Assembly: GCA_028023455.1 (NCBI GenBank)
Contig: JAQFVV010000288.1
Coordinates: forward strand, 963,341-1,027,340
Direction: 5' to 3'
DNA length: 64,000 bases
From: Epiperipatus broadwayi
Lineage: Eukaryota > Onychophora > Udeonychophora > Euonychophora > Peripatidae
Part shown: positions 24,500-37,355 of the stretch, piece by piece
Layout: each line of letters begins with the position of its first letter
Numbering within the stretch: the stretch's first letter is position 1
Made by a program: the position numbers and the translations under genes
Notes under the pieces: model-generated
The model's database searches: none
What the model was told of the DNA's origin: nothing
Seen by the model: only the letters and a program-made list of their open reading frames with translations

Positions 24500-25600
24500 A
24501 AAGTATATAAATATTTTATAAAAGATTCACTTAGTTTGAGATTGCACTTAATCAATTCCCCAAATATTTATTTTAAGAAAGTCTGCATATTCTTGATCTC
24601 AAAATTATAAGCTTGGAAATTAAGCAAAACAATAAAGCATATTTAAAATGGGAGAATGCATAATTGCAGGGTTTTAAAAGAAAATATAAGTTAATTACAA
24701 AATCATGCATTTTTTTAAATATTTACTCATTGACCTTGCACATATTCTCATATTATGTTAAAACCAATAAACATGTGGATTTTAACTGCAAAATTATTAA
24801 ATAGTTGAATAATAGTAAGATTGCCCTCAAATGAGCGATTTAACGAGATAATAAAATAAGTCAAATTTTATAATTTAAAACACGATAATGGCAGCGTATT
24901 GATAAAAAACGAGTAATTTGCTCGGTCGATGGCTATGCTGGCACACCATCATAATAAAAGAAAAACAGATTAATAAATACAAAATATTAACCCAAGTATA
25001 GAGATAGACTACACTAATTAAGTTACAGAATTTAAAGAAACAAGAACAGAATTATAAGATAAAACAAATAGATACAAATGGAATTAGCTATAGCTTTTAG
25101 AAGGAATATGATATCAGAAGAACTCTTGGGTTAATTTGGGTTACCTCATCAGAAGTAGCCATTTGAAGGCAATTTCAGGTGGAGACTTTTCCAGTTTGAT
25201 GGTAGCAGCACTCATAAGAATTTGGCAGCAAATTTCAGTTCACAGTTCACATTTTAGCAGCAGTAGCAGCTTTTAGGGCTTCTTAAGTGAAGGTATCTGA
25301 TGGTATGGTGTGCAGTGGCTGGCCATTTCCAAAAGAAAAATAGCCTTCTTGCCAGCTCTACTTGGTCATTTTAGGATTTCCTTTAAATGCTGGATGTGCA
25401 GTTCTCCGAGATTCTTAAACTTTCAGCAAATTAATTTTTTTTTAGAGAACACTTTAAATGCAATATATTTAAATAATTTTAGTCCACTGGAAGATGAAAT
25501 CTTGACTTCAATAATAAAACTTGCAGGCTACTTGCCTTCTACCTTTACTTGTTCTCTCAAAAGCAAACTGTCAGCAAACTAAGACTAGAATAATAATAAA
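24500..25600. other. Intergenic DNA
   Basis: The part at 25130-25430 is less AT-rich and carries many TAGCAGCA-like words. It resembles in style the LTR-like region near 61.5 kb, but I could not align the two. The frame at 25310-25582 has no recognisable feature. Confidence 0.3.
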
Positions 25601-25604
25601 ACAA

Positions 25605-25648
25605 AAAAACCCTCTATATATATATATATATATATATAGAGGGTTTTT
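25605..25648. repeat. Perfect AT-rich palindrome
   Basis: AAAAACCCTCTATATA reads as a mirror complement to TATATAGAGGGTTTTT, giving a stem across the whole 44-bp segment. Confidence 0.9.

Positions 25649-25650
<2 letters not shown>

Positions 25651-25712
<62 letters not shown>
25651..25712. repeat. (AT)n microsatellite
   Basis: Uninterrupted AT dinucleotide run directly after the palindrome. Confidence 0.95.
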
Positions 25713-25715
<3 letters not shown>

Positions 25716-25799
25716 GCCATTACAATTTAGTCATTAGCTAAATTTATAGTAATGTGCATGTAAGAAAATGTAAAACAAAAATCATCATCATAATTTTTA

Positions 25800-28640
25800 T
25801 ATAACAATAAAGGAAGTGGTAGGGCATCCAAGTTTAAACCCTACAAGATCCAGTTCTAAAAGCTTTAGACAGAGAGAGAGTGGGTCAACAATTATATTCT
25901 TTATTTGTTTGTGTGTTGATAGAAAGGTAATACACATTTAAACTATTCAATATTTAATTTAGTTGTTAAAAAGCAAAGTTATAATGCATATGTATAGGCA
26001 GTGTATGTGTAAGCTATTTAATTTATCATTCTAATCTTTCATCTAATAACTTTCTTTAAAATTGGTCTACATTTGCTAAATTCTAATATTTTATTCTATT
26101 TCTATTTTATTATTCTATTTCTATGATTATAATTTGGGGTTTAAAAGTTATAGCTTGGGATTTGAAGGTAAGAATTTGATTTAGATATTAAGATTATAGT
26201 TTTTAAAAAGCATTTAGATTATTTAATGTCAGTTTATACATGATTTAAATTATGGAGTGTGTGTGTAAATTACATAAATAAATCTGCATTTATTACATAT
26301 TAAAAAAAAAAAGAAAAGAAAAAGAAGAAATTTGTTAAATTATATATTTGTGTGTAATAGATTTTTGTTTTTCTGTTAAAACTTAGAGACGATGTGAGAA
26401 GTCTAATTTTAAAAATGTCTCATTTTAAGATCAAAAGAAAGAAAGCTCAAAATTTAGATGTTACATAAATGTGAAGAAAAGGGATTAAGTCTATTTTTTC
26501 CCTTCAAAACAAGTCTGTCTGAAAACCAGGTGTGTGATTTGTTAATATTCCTAAAAAAGATTGCACTTTCCAGCTAAAAACGAATTGGTCAAAAATAGCA
26601 AGTCACACTATCACTCTAATTGGGTGAGTTGACTCAAAAATCAAGTATAAATACCAGTCTGGGAAAAATCAGTGGTTATATATTATTATTATTGTTACAT
26701 AGACTTTTAAAAATATTAAAGTGAAAAGACAAGTGTTTCAACTCTACCAAAATTACCAATTTCAAATCATTTTTTATTGAATTTTGAATGTTGAAAATAT
26801 AAGGATGACAGGGTTAGAAAAATTAATATATGTCTGGTCTGTCTACCAGATTCATCATCAATGAGCACATCATATAGGAAAGAAAAGATGTCTTGTCTGA
26901 ATTAAAATAATATTCTACACCTTCTTACTGACTGAGAGAGATAAAATGTTTTAAATAGAAGGAAGAAACATTCACCTGCATTCGAAGGAAATCAGAAAGA
27001 TGAATTAATCTACTGATAAATATTAATCATCGAGTCCAATTAATTGTTCCAGTAACTGAATTTAAACCCAAGAAAGTTTAAAAATGTGAAGACAACTGCT
27101 ATATTTCATTCACAATGAGAATCATGCTGAACAGGAAAAATTTAAAATTAATGTAAGAATTTCTAAATAGTCAACCAAAGCAAATAACCATATTAGAATC
27201 ATCATCATCAAATAATAATACACCTCAAGAAAGAGATTTTTCCAAAGAAAACGAAAATGGTAGCTGCAGAAATATATACCTTATACAGGACAAGTTTGAG
27301 CACTTGGAAGTTCACCACAAAACAAAGGATCGGTAATATGACTTTTTATATCTATTTTTTTATGATATCAGAGTCTTAATAAAATTTAGCAATAAAGTGG
27401 TATATTTTATTTAAAGAACTTTTAAAGACAATTCAGATCGATTAAAACCAAGAATTTCTTACTAATAATAGCCTTGAGCTTCATAAATGATCTTGAATGT
27501 ATCAAAATTATTTGTTTATTAATTTACAGTTATGAAAAATTAATGTGTAAAATATTTTTTTTTGTATTATTGTTTTGGTTTTAAATAATATTTTGGTTTT
27601 TATGGGGTAAACACACACATACATAATGATACTTTATCTGTGTATAATTGTGAGTGAATATGGAGGAATAGGCAGTATTAAAATATTAAATTATTTTGTT
27701 TTAAGAAAGTATAGGTTTCAGAGTGTAGAAGGAAGGGGGAGAAAATAATTTAAAACTTGTTTCTAAAACTTGCTCTTTCCAATTTTACTAACATTTATTT
27801 TTGTCATCCTACTTACATGTTAGATTTATAAAGGTATGTGTGCAAAAGAGAGAAAAAAAGAGTGTTTATTTTTTTTTTGAGACAATTTCTCGTGGAGTGA
27901 AAATCATGGTCAATGTGGCATCCAATTTGAAATACATTTACGGGAAAGGGGGAAGAATTTAAAAATTAATGTTATGATTTTAAAACAGTTGATTATAATT
28001 ATTGTTATTGTTAATATAAATTTTCATGTAAATATAGAAAATTTTATGTATATGTTACAAAAGCAGCAATAAATATTAGTTTATTTTATTAAACGAGGTT
28101 CATTAAGAGTAGTCTTTATTAAGTGTGATCATTCATCATCAATGTGAATATTAGCTATTTGAGTTCCAATTAGATATACTAAAATTAAGCAATAATTATG
28201 AATTTCTTTATAAAAATTAGGTTTATGATTAGGCTTAGTCCTAAAGCTGTGGTTGAAACCATTATCATTGTCATTATCATCATCATCATCATCACATTTT
28301 AATTAATGAGCTGTTTAAATGTTTAAAGGCCATAAATAAATATTGGTTTCTTATTATTACATAACCACCATCACATCACCTATTTCATGCATGGATTAGT
28401 AAATGGCCATCCTAAATTAATAATATAATCTGAGCTAGTAAAACTTAAAAAAAAAAATATCAAAACACATTTATTATGTTAAGCTCTAAGAAATGATTTA
28501 TGTCTAATGAATTTTATATACTCCACTTTGGTTTAAGGATCTTTTATGTTTACTTAAATATTAGTGCATATAGTGATATGGCTCTAAAAGCAAAATCTCC
28601 CATTTTTTTTATTAGAAATAAAGTACCAAAAAGGGATTCA
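25800..28640. other. AT-rich intergenic DNA with a promoter-like patch
   Basis: No ORF. Around 26580-26670 there are two ATTGG (inverted CCAAT) motifs and TATAAATA at 26646-26653, followed by less AT-rich sequence to about 27340. This could be a promoter with a non-coding transcript or another LTR-like leader. Confidence 0.3.
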
Positions 28641-28679
28641 AACCCGGTACATGTGAAAGGTTATTAGATATAACTGTGT

Positions 28680-28706
28680 CTAGATTCGGATAATCTAGTG
28701 GTGCCC
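28680..28706 (+). other. Hairpin plus primer-binding-like box
   Basis: CTAGATT and AATCTAG form a 7-bp stem immediately followed by TGGTGCCC. It has the same architecture as 1450-1475 and 39950-39974 (minus), with different stem bases that still pair. Confidence 0.35.
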
Positions 28707-28749
28707 TGCTAGACCATATTCACTTGGTATTTGTTTAAATATGCACTTA

Positions 28750-31000
28750 ACATCAAACCAAGAAATGAAAGTGGATAAAATCTACTGTCCATATACCTGA
28801 GAAGATATTTTATTGAGTTACTAATGTACTCACCGCACTTGATTTCCATATACCTGAGTTATAATAGTTGTTACTAATAATTTGTTTATAATTATTGATA
28901 TTGTGATATCTTGAGAAATCTAATTATAGAAATATGTTTCAGTTAATCCAAATCCAATGACCCTTAATATGATTGATAACTCAGTCTGATGCTGTCGTAT
29001 TAATAGCCACTATCCAGGTATCAAATATTTATATTTGAATCTTTTCTCTCTGGTAATTTATGTTACAAATTCTTATTGATCATCTTTAATTTTTGTTACA
29101 ATGAACAAACAAATAACAATTGATCTCAGTCTTTAATTTATGTTACAATATATATCAGAACTGTACAATAAAAACTGCCCTAGAGCATTTTAAACATACC
29201 AAAAATTTGCTATCTTATCAAAGCTGCAATCAAACCATAACTGACCTCATCAGATTTAGCATAAATACCTAAGCCTTCGTAGTTGTAGTGATTTTTTCCA
29301 ATGGTGATCTGACCAAACTCTAGATTGACTAAGTGACTCTTGGTAATTTGTCTAGGTGAGTTGGGTGAGCTTAAATTGGCTTACTTGTGTGTTAACAGTA
29401 GACCAGGTATTCAGGTTTACCTCTTGCCCAGAATAATACTATCTTATATTTATTTATTATCATGTAATTCTTCTTTATGTTTGTAATTCTAGCTTTCCTT
29501 TTCAATTTACCATGTACACATAATTGTCTCTGTAAACATTGTACTTGTTTAATAAATATTTGGAAAGAAAGGAATTTCATAAAATTTTAATTAATTTTCT
29601 ATTGTTAACTACCCTGTAGACATTCGGATTAAAACTTTGATTTCATAAAAAAAACTTTTGCTAATTAAAATTTCCTTAAGTGGACTAGATAAGCCACTAG
29701 AACATAATAATAATTGTTTTCTTACCAACCCTCATTTATTTTTACATGCAATTGATGGCGTGATTTTAAATCTAAAATAATAACTTACTTACTTTTTTTA
29801 ATCTTCAATGTTTAAATCTATTTATGAAATGAATATAATTTAAACTAAAAGAGATTTAAACAGAAATAATTTTACATATCGACATATTATTCCAACTTAC
29901 GTTTTGAAAATAAATATATCACAGTGTGTGCGCAATTACAACCTATATAACCTACTTTTTAAACAAATATTTTTTACGTGTACATACACATAATTTACAT
30001 TAGTTATTTATACTGGGAATTAGAAATATATATATAACACGAGTACAGTATTTTATTCGTGGTTTAAAATTGGGCGGGATTTTCAGCTTATAAGCGCAAT
30101 GCAGACACACTCCGATACACTGGGGTTTAAACTAAGATATGAGGGTAGAAAAGAGGTGAGAAAAGATGAAACGAAGATCTGCAAAGCAAATTTTACTGTT
30201 TTAATATCAAGGGCAGGAGTAATGAAAAGTTGATTTATAAAGTTACACAGTGGTTTTTCTGAATTGAGTTCACTTTCATATTCTTTGAATTTTTCTAATA
30301 GTTTTTAAAATTATTAATTTTTGAATCTGTTGACTTCACTTTTGGCACTGTTTTTAAAGATATTCGTAAAAAAATATTGCAGAATTCAAATTGCAACTTA
30401 TGTATCTGCTTATTTTAACTAGAAAAGCGTTGCTCTTAATTACTGCACAAATAATGTTTCTTTCAAAAAAACTTTTAATGTGTAAAATAAAATAAAGCTC
30501 CATTATGTAACAATACTAAATAATGTTCGCATGTGATAATTAATAAATTTGTGATAGTGATAAACATTGAAGTAAAACAAAACCAATCAAACTCTATTGG
30601 ACATATTTCTGTCACAAGTAATTGATATTCCTTTTTTTAGCAACATTCAATTTGATATTAATATTTGAAAATATTTTACTTTGAATAACATTTTAATGGA
30701 AATTAAGTTGCTTTATTTGTTTGATAAATGTCAATTACTTTTCAAGCTGCTAATCATATTGGTTATGTTAGATATATATATATCAAGTGAAATTTTAATA
30801 GGTGGCCTAATTAAAAAAATCTCAATACTTAATACTATTACATACTTATGTATTGTTTATTTATATATTTACATTAGTAAATAAAATTCAAATGGAAGGA
30901 AACTAACCTAAATACCGCTATCAATGAGACCATCAATGAATCATACTCCTCCCTCATCAATATTTTTTTTAAAAAAAAATGGGCAGCTACCCAGTCTTAT
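28750..31000. other. AT-rich intergenic DNA, nothing assigned
   Basis: No supported gene. Short frames at 29392-29580 and 30681-30884 lack any family feature. Confidence 0.4.
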
Positions 31001-31019
31001 AACCTAGCCATTTACTCTT

Positions 31020-31610
31020 AAAGACTACTTTTAAATAAACCAATATTCTTTGATAGTGTTGGAAATGGAGTGCATCTTATTTAAAAAATCAGATTTTAAA
31101 GGCAACTAATTAATTTTAAAAGTTCGAATTATATACGATATGGAGCAATGACCTGTGTTAGTTTACACAATAAAATTGTTAATAACTTAGCATTTTTAAA
31201 TATATTTGAAATTTACATAGTATAAAACTAATATTCATATATATAATATGAATAAACAGTCCTACTCTGTCAATAAATGTTCTATAAGTACAAGGATGCC
31301 ACTCATTCTAAAGCCTATTTTTAAATAACTCAACATTCATTGGCAATGCTAGAATTGAAGCATGATTATATTTCAGAATAAGATTTTTAAATCAGCTTAT
31401 TACTTGAAAGGTTTGAATTATATATCCTTAAAAAAGGTGTTTCATTTTAAATGAAAGTGATTCATTATTTCAGACTATTGGGAATCTTTACTTCTACATA
31501 ATTTGAACCTTTACAAATAATAGGCTGATTTTAAAATCTGTCTCCTAAATAAAATCACACTCTATTTCCATCATTATCAATGAAGGTTGGTGAATTTAAA
31601 AGAGCTATAT
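31020..31610. repeat. Three copies of a ~110-bp unit, the last inverted
   Basis: The block near 31025-31130 recurs diverged at about 31320-31430. The reverse complement of about 31490-31600 matches both. Shared words include GGAAATGGAGTG/GGAAATAGAGTG and CAGATTTTAAA. The arrangement is a foldback, probably MITE-like. Confidence 0.55.
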
Positions 31611-31619
31611 TATTATTAA

Positions 31620-32700
31620 TTGTATATTAAAATGTTTATGTGACAAAAAAGGTTATTTAAGAGCCCTATCTCTTCTTTTGATGTTCAACCAATAAAAAGA
31701 AGACGTTACTTAAATTATCAGTAAACTACATTCAAACTTGAATATCAAATTGAATTTTGAATTTATTCAATAGGTTTGAAAAAGTTTCAGGCTGATAAAG
31801 AAGTTGGTTATATTATATATATGAATTCAGTAAGAATTCATCATATTTCATCAAAGATTGCAATTTGAGAGTAAATCTTTATACGTGGTCAGTAGTTAAT
31901 TTAACTTGATTATTTAACATTATTATATATTTATGTGAGGTTTAATTTATATATATATATATACACACACAGACTAAATCAATCTAACTGTCCAGTTCTT
32001 CCAAATGGCCTTGAATATTTTCATAAGAGAGCAATCCTGAATACTTTGGAAAAATTGTGAAAAAACTATGGAGAACGGGGGGGGGGGGAATCCAAGCTTC
32101 AAAATGTCTCTGCTGAAAACTATTCCAACCCATAATGAAAATCACATGAATAGCAAAAGGCCAGCCTTAGCAATAACAACATTGGAAGTAATAAAATTAA
32201 ATAAGGTAAATCACTTGCAATTAGAATCATGAGACCAAACTGCAACTTATTTTGCAATAATGCATGGATAAAAGCATTCATTATGATAACGTTAAAGAAT
32301 CATAATAAATAACGTTATTTTTTCTATCTTGTGAATGAGAAAAAAACCAAAGCTGATCACAGCACTCTCACCCCAGCCCCCTCCATCAAAAGAACTAGGA
32401 TTTAGGCTCCTGGGGGTCCCTCTAACAACCAGACTATCTCATTCATTCAACAAAATTAGGTGAAATGAAAATTTTCATTAAAAGGTAAAATCTCTGTAGA
32501 AATCTTTTGTAATTTCAGTGGCTGCCATATATTTATATAGCGTTTTTATAAAAATTGAAATTATTCTTACTTGTGATTACATTGTTGATATAGTTTGTAT
32601 ATGAAAAGAGAGATAAAAAAAACTCCCCTTTTTAATAGTGATAGTTTTAGTGAAATTTACTTCCCTAAACTAGGAAAAAGGAAACGAAACAGGGAGCCAG
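31620..32700. other. AT-rich intergenic DNA with a poly-G run
   Basis: No gene was found. A run of ten or so G stands near 32079-32088, striking in this base composition. Confidence 0.4.
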
Positions 32701-32839
32701 AAACATGTGATGTGATGTGATGTATTTGGCTTCTCCTTAAACGAAGTCAAGAATATCTCAGCAATTATGCCCAGATAAACCTGTTAGCCATTTTATTCTC
32801 CATTCCCCACTCTTAAGTCTTCCCATATTCTGCCCCATC

Positions 32840-35800
32840 TCATTTCCACAACATAATCTTTTTCAACTCTATGGCCTTTATATCTAAATCCCCCTTATCT
32901 CTTCGCAAACCCAACATAAAAACTAATAACTCACTTTCTGAATAGTCACTTTGTTCATGTCTATTCTCCCATAACTTCATTATCTGTACTCTTTCTGCTT
33001 TCAAGCATTTACATTCAATCAACAGGTGCCTAATATGTTCTATACCTTCCTTACATAATTTGCACACTAAATTATCCATGGTTTTCCCTTTACATGTATA
33101 TTCTCTTGTTGCTAAAGATCCCGTTCGAGTCTTAAATAATAAACAACTTTCCTTACTATTATCATAAATTAACTCGCATGCAATATTCCATTTACTTCTA
33201 TATATATTTAAACTCTTCTTACCCTCCATACTAGTTATCCATCTCTCCAACTCCCTATTTTTTATTAATGCTTCTATTCTTTTATCCCATTCCTTACCAC
33301 TATAACACTCAACAATCCTCTAACACAATCATCCCATCTTTTATACAAGTATATTGATATAAATTGTTTATCCCAATCTTTCGCATACCGCATTATCTTT
33401 CTCACCCATCTTGTTGCCTGCCCTTTACTCATAACCCAATTGAACACTATTTTTGCTATTCTTTTACTATCCATAAACTGCAACCTACCAAACATTTTCA
33501 TTTTACTTTTTGCATCTCTCATATAAAAACTTGACCATCCCATTTCTCCTTGAATTGCCTCCTTTGCTGTACACATCTCTGCATCTAATGCATGTCTTCC
33601 TACTTCCCTTTGTACTTTCTCTAAATAATCTAAAACCCTTTTACTAACCCATAATGCATCATTACCATATGTTAACCTTGCTACTGCAACTCCCTTCCAT
33701 ACTATTCTAGCTACATCATATTTATTATATGAAAATACTGTTAGTTTCTTTACCAAACCCTTTCTTTTCTTTGCTTCATTTACCAAGTTTTTCTCCCATT
33801 CATCCAAGCAATTTTCCTATTTACATAAGATGATTCCCAAATACCTATATCTATCCACCACACTTAACTTTATATCCCCCAATAGAAATTCTATATCTTC
33901 TCTTTCCCCAGTATTAACCATCATTATATTTGATTTTTCTTCACTAAATTTAATCCCCATCTCTTTACCCACCCTTGTACATGTCCTCAACATAATTTCC
34001 ATATCTTCTCTTCTTTCTGCACACAAAAAGATATCATCTGCAAAAAAGACCCGACAAAATATATACTCCCTTGCCACCTATTAATGGTATCTCTACCCCT
34101 CTTCCTAGTCTTTCTATTGCTTTCTCCATTTCACTCAAAAACAACAAAAACAAAATAGGTGACATAGGGCATCCTTGCCTTAATCCCACCCCATTTTTAA
34201 CTTTAACTGATTCTATATCCCCTAACTGGTAAGTATAATAATTATTTTCATATAATTTCTTAATAATATTTACTAAAGCTTCATCCATTCCCAAATTGGC
34301 TAACCTTACCCATAATCTATTTCTATTTACTCTATCATATGCTTTCTCTATATCTATAACACTCATATATAATGATCTACCTGAATTCCTACTCATCGCC
34401 ATAAGCTGTGTAACTACAAACAAACTATCTCCTATATGCCTATCTGACCTAAAACCTCCTTGCATTTCTCCCACTACATTATTCTCTTCCATCCATTTTA
34501 CAACTCTTCCAGCTACCGTATATGAGAAAACTTTATATAAAACTGAGGTTACCGCTATTGGTCTATAATTATTTAACTTTCTATGATCCTTACCCTTTCC
34601 TTTAAATAATAATCTTATTCTTGGATTACTCCAACTAACCGGAAAAACTGTCTTCTGTGCCATTTTATTAAAACATGATAATAACTTTGCTTTTGCTCTA
34701 TGCCCTAAATTCATTACCATCTCTGCTGCCTATCCATCTAAACCTCTCACCTTTCCACTTCTCAATCTCTTCCCTGCCTCATTCAATTCATTTTTTGTGA
34801 ACCTAATATTCCCATTACTAACTGCTTCCATTTTTTCTATCATTACTTCCTTCACATCTAACATTTTTTCTATATCCATTACATATCTATTTAAGATTCT
34901 CTCTACCTCTTCTCTAGAGCTACATTCTATTCCCTCATCATCTATTAATACTATCTCTCTTTCCCCTAAATTTCTCCTTTTAATGTAATTCCAAAATTTT
35001 TTACTCCCATCTCTTCCACTTTTATTAATGTCCTCTAACAATTTACTATTTAACTTCATCCTCTCTCTATAATTATCCATTTTAGCCAACTTCTTCTTTT
35101 CTAAGTACTTTCCCCATTTAGCATTAATATCATTTTCACTTTCTTTGTTCTTAACAGCACACTTATATTCTCTGCATGCTTCTTTTCTCTCTTTTATACT
35201 TTTACTAACTCTCATTTTTTTATTACTTTTATTCTTCTGCATATTCTCAACCAAAACCCTATTTGCCACTTTTTCTATTTCGCCACACCAGTCCATATAC
35301 TCATCCCCATCCATCTGCTACATGGTTTCTTCAACTTTTATTTTATATTCTTCCAACTTATATCATTCACTCTCCATCCACATCTTTCACTATTATTTCT
35401 ACCTTTATTTCTAACATCCATCACATTACTAACCATTTCTATTACAATAAAATTATGGTCACTATTACATATCCTCTCTTCATTATTAAACACCTTAATT
35501 TTCTGTATTTTATTCATTCCCTCTTTCTCTACCAATACATAATCTATTGTGTGAAATACATTATTCCTAGACCATGTGTATTGTCCCTCATACATATTTG
35601 ATAAATTGCCAATGCTCAAATTTACTCTTTGACAAAATTCCTTCAAAAACTGACCATTCTTATTATCTACATCATCAATTTCTTCAATATGTCCATTCAT
35701 ATCCCCTATAACCATTATTCTCTTCCCCTTTTCTTTAAAAATTTGTATATCCTTAACTAGACATTCATATATACTACTGTTCCACTCCATTACAGTTTGA

Positions 35801-36288
35801 CTATCTCCAGTAGCTATATACACTAAAGCCACCATCCATTCTTGTCTACCCAACCTTATTTCAAACCACAAATGCTCTTGACACTTAACAATATTTAAAT
35901 ATTTCCTCGATATAACACCTATACCACCACCCCTTTTTTCTTTTTTTCTGTTTACACCCTGCCATACCACCTCTTCCAAAATAGGTTCTTCTTCTTCTCT
36001 TAGATGAGTTTCCACTACTGCTAATACCTCCAGCTCTTCATTTTCAATTGCTTTATTTAATTCCAGCCACTTTTCTAGTCTCCTACCACCTTGCACATTC
36101 AAAAACCCAATTTTAACAATTTTTTCTTTCCTAACTATTATTTTATAAATTCTTTTGATTCTTTCTTCTCCATTACATTTATAACAACCTTTCTTACCAT
36201 TAATCTTACAAAACCATTCCCTCTCCACATCTACACTTATATCTACATCAACCATCTTTTTCTTATTTCTTTTATCCCCTCCATTCAT
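32840..36288 (-). pseudogene. LINE ORF2: APE endonuclease and reverse transcriptase, broken
   Basis: The first open piece (35338-36288) is an APE-type endonuclease with all expected landmarks: FLNVQG, VETHL, GDMNGH, YTWS, IDYV and SDH. Subsequent pieces (34730-35314, 34034-34720, 33817-34077, 33274-33807, 32840-33250) form the reverse transcriptase: NYRPIAVTSVLYK, VIDIEKAYDRV, GLRQGCPMSPILF and FADD. The C-terminus has a CKLC...HIRHLLIEC zinc-knuckle-like motif. Breaks are frameshifts near 35.33, 34.07 and 33.3 kb and stops near 34.725 and 33.81 kb. Catalytic residues are still present, so disruption is recent relative to the RTE copy at 48-51 kb. Confidence 0.85.
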
Positions 36289-36330
36289 ATTGTTTTTTGA
36301 TAATATTACAATTTAAAAGCTCACCCCCCT

Positions 36331-37338
36331 TTAAAAGTTTCCCGAATTATATTCTTTAAATATCAAACTCCCTAAAACTTCACTTCCTTGTTTTCCTAAG
36401 TGCAATCCATCTTTACTATATAACTCCCTCTTTCCAATAAACCAATCCCATACATCCACAAATACAACATTATTTCTCTCACACAATTTTTTCACTCTCT
36501 CATTTATAGAACATGCTCTATCTAACAAATACCTCTTATCAAATCTTGGTAATACTCCAACTACCCCTATTCTTCCTTTAATCTCCCTCAAATTTCTAAT
36601 CAATTCTACATACTCATCCATTACTCTCTCTGATGGCTCTAACAAATTATTAGTCCCTACCATAACATATACATCTCTACTACCTAGCTTTCTTACTTTA
36701 TCTGACACATCCCTAATTTTTGCTCCAGGCATACATACTCTAACATACCTACTTCTATTTTCCCTTGCAATTATATCACCACATTCTCTTATTAGTGAAT
36801 CTCCTATCAACACTGTCTCATAATCTACTTTCTCTACTCTATCTGTAACCATGTCTACCATTTTCTGGACCTCCTTATCCCTTGCTTCCTTATCATTTCT
36901 ACTCAATAATTTCTTTATCTCCTCACACTTTGTCTCTAACAATTTTAATTTTACTTCTACATCCTTCACTTCTTCCTCTATCTTACTTATTCTCTGTCTA
37001 ACCATCTCCATTGCATTACTACTTTCTCCACCCATATTACCTGTCACTCCACTAAAACCATACTCTGTCCTATCTTCCTTAACTACATTTTGCTCCCTCT
37101 CCTCTGACTTTCTCTCTACACTACCTACACTTAAAAACCACTTTCTCACCTCTTTAATCACATTTACACACTGACTACATAACCAGCAACCTGTCACATC
37201 CTTCCTATTCTTATTCAAACATTTCAAATGATACACCTCAGCACAGACTGTACATTCTACTAATGCTCGTCTAATCCCTTTCTGCCAATCGTATACACAT
37301 TGTACAATACAAATGCAATCCCTATTCTTATTTTTCAA
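36331..37338 (-). CDS. LINE ORF1: PHD-like finger, coiled coil, SGNH/GDSL esterase
   Basis: This intact 335-residue frame would encode the RNA-binding/chaperone-type ORF1 protein of the LINE. Residues 8-57 carry a Cys/His pattern (ECTVC, YHLKC, CWLCSQC) like a PHD finger. Residues 110-150 are a charged heptad-like coiled coil. Residues 175-325 match an SGNH hydrolase: GDSL (block I Ser), GTNN (block III Asn) and DGLH (block V Asp-His). The catalytic triad therefore seems preserved. The esterase is known in CR1/L2 ORF1 proteins, and its role in retrotransposition is not settled. ORF1 ends at 36331, 43 bp before ORF2 starts at 36288. Unlike ORF2 it has no stops, which suggests a relatively recent insertion or uneven decay. 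Confidence 0.85.
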   Translation of the reverse strand: MKNKNRDCICIVQCVYDWQKGIRRALVECTVCAEVYHLKCLNKNRKDVTGCWLCSQCVNVIKEVRKWFLSVGSVERKSEEREQNVVKEDRTEYGFSGVTGNMGGESSNAMEMVRQRISKIEEEVKDVEVKLKLLETKCEEIKKLLSRNDKEARDKEVQKMVDMVTDRVEKVDYETVLIGDSLIRECGDIIARENRSRYVRVCMPGAKIRDVSDKVRKLGSRDVYVMVGTNNLLEPSERVMDEYVELIRNLREIKGRIGVVGVLPRFDKRYLLDRACSINERVKKLCERNNVVFVDVWDWFIGKRELYSKDGLHLGKQGSEVLGSLIFKEYNSGNF

Positions 37339-37355
37339 TTCACCTATTGTATATA

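Larger units (their letters stand above)
32704..37350 (-). mobile_element. Near-full-length CR1/L2-like non-LTR retrotransposon
   Basis: On the minus strand the order is ORF1 (PHD-like finger, coiled coil, SGNH esterase), ORF2 (APE endonuclease, reverse transcriptase, C-terminal Cys/His motif), a short 3'UTR and a (TCACA)n tail at 32704-32723. ORF1 with a PHD finger and an esterase domain is characteristic of CR1/L2-type LINEs. ORF2 carries three frameshifts and two stops, so the copy is inactive. Its 5' end directly abuts the (TCACA)n tail of a truncated copy of the same family (37356 onward), leaving almost no 5'UTR. Confidence 0.85.

Noticed and set aside
28255-28300. (CAT)n run as a coding His tract
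   Set aside because: Simple trinucleotide repeat with no open frame around it.
34296-37174. Several plus-strand frames of 60-112 residues
   Set aside because: Antisense shadows of the LINE ORF1/ORF2.
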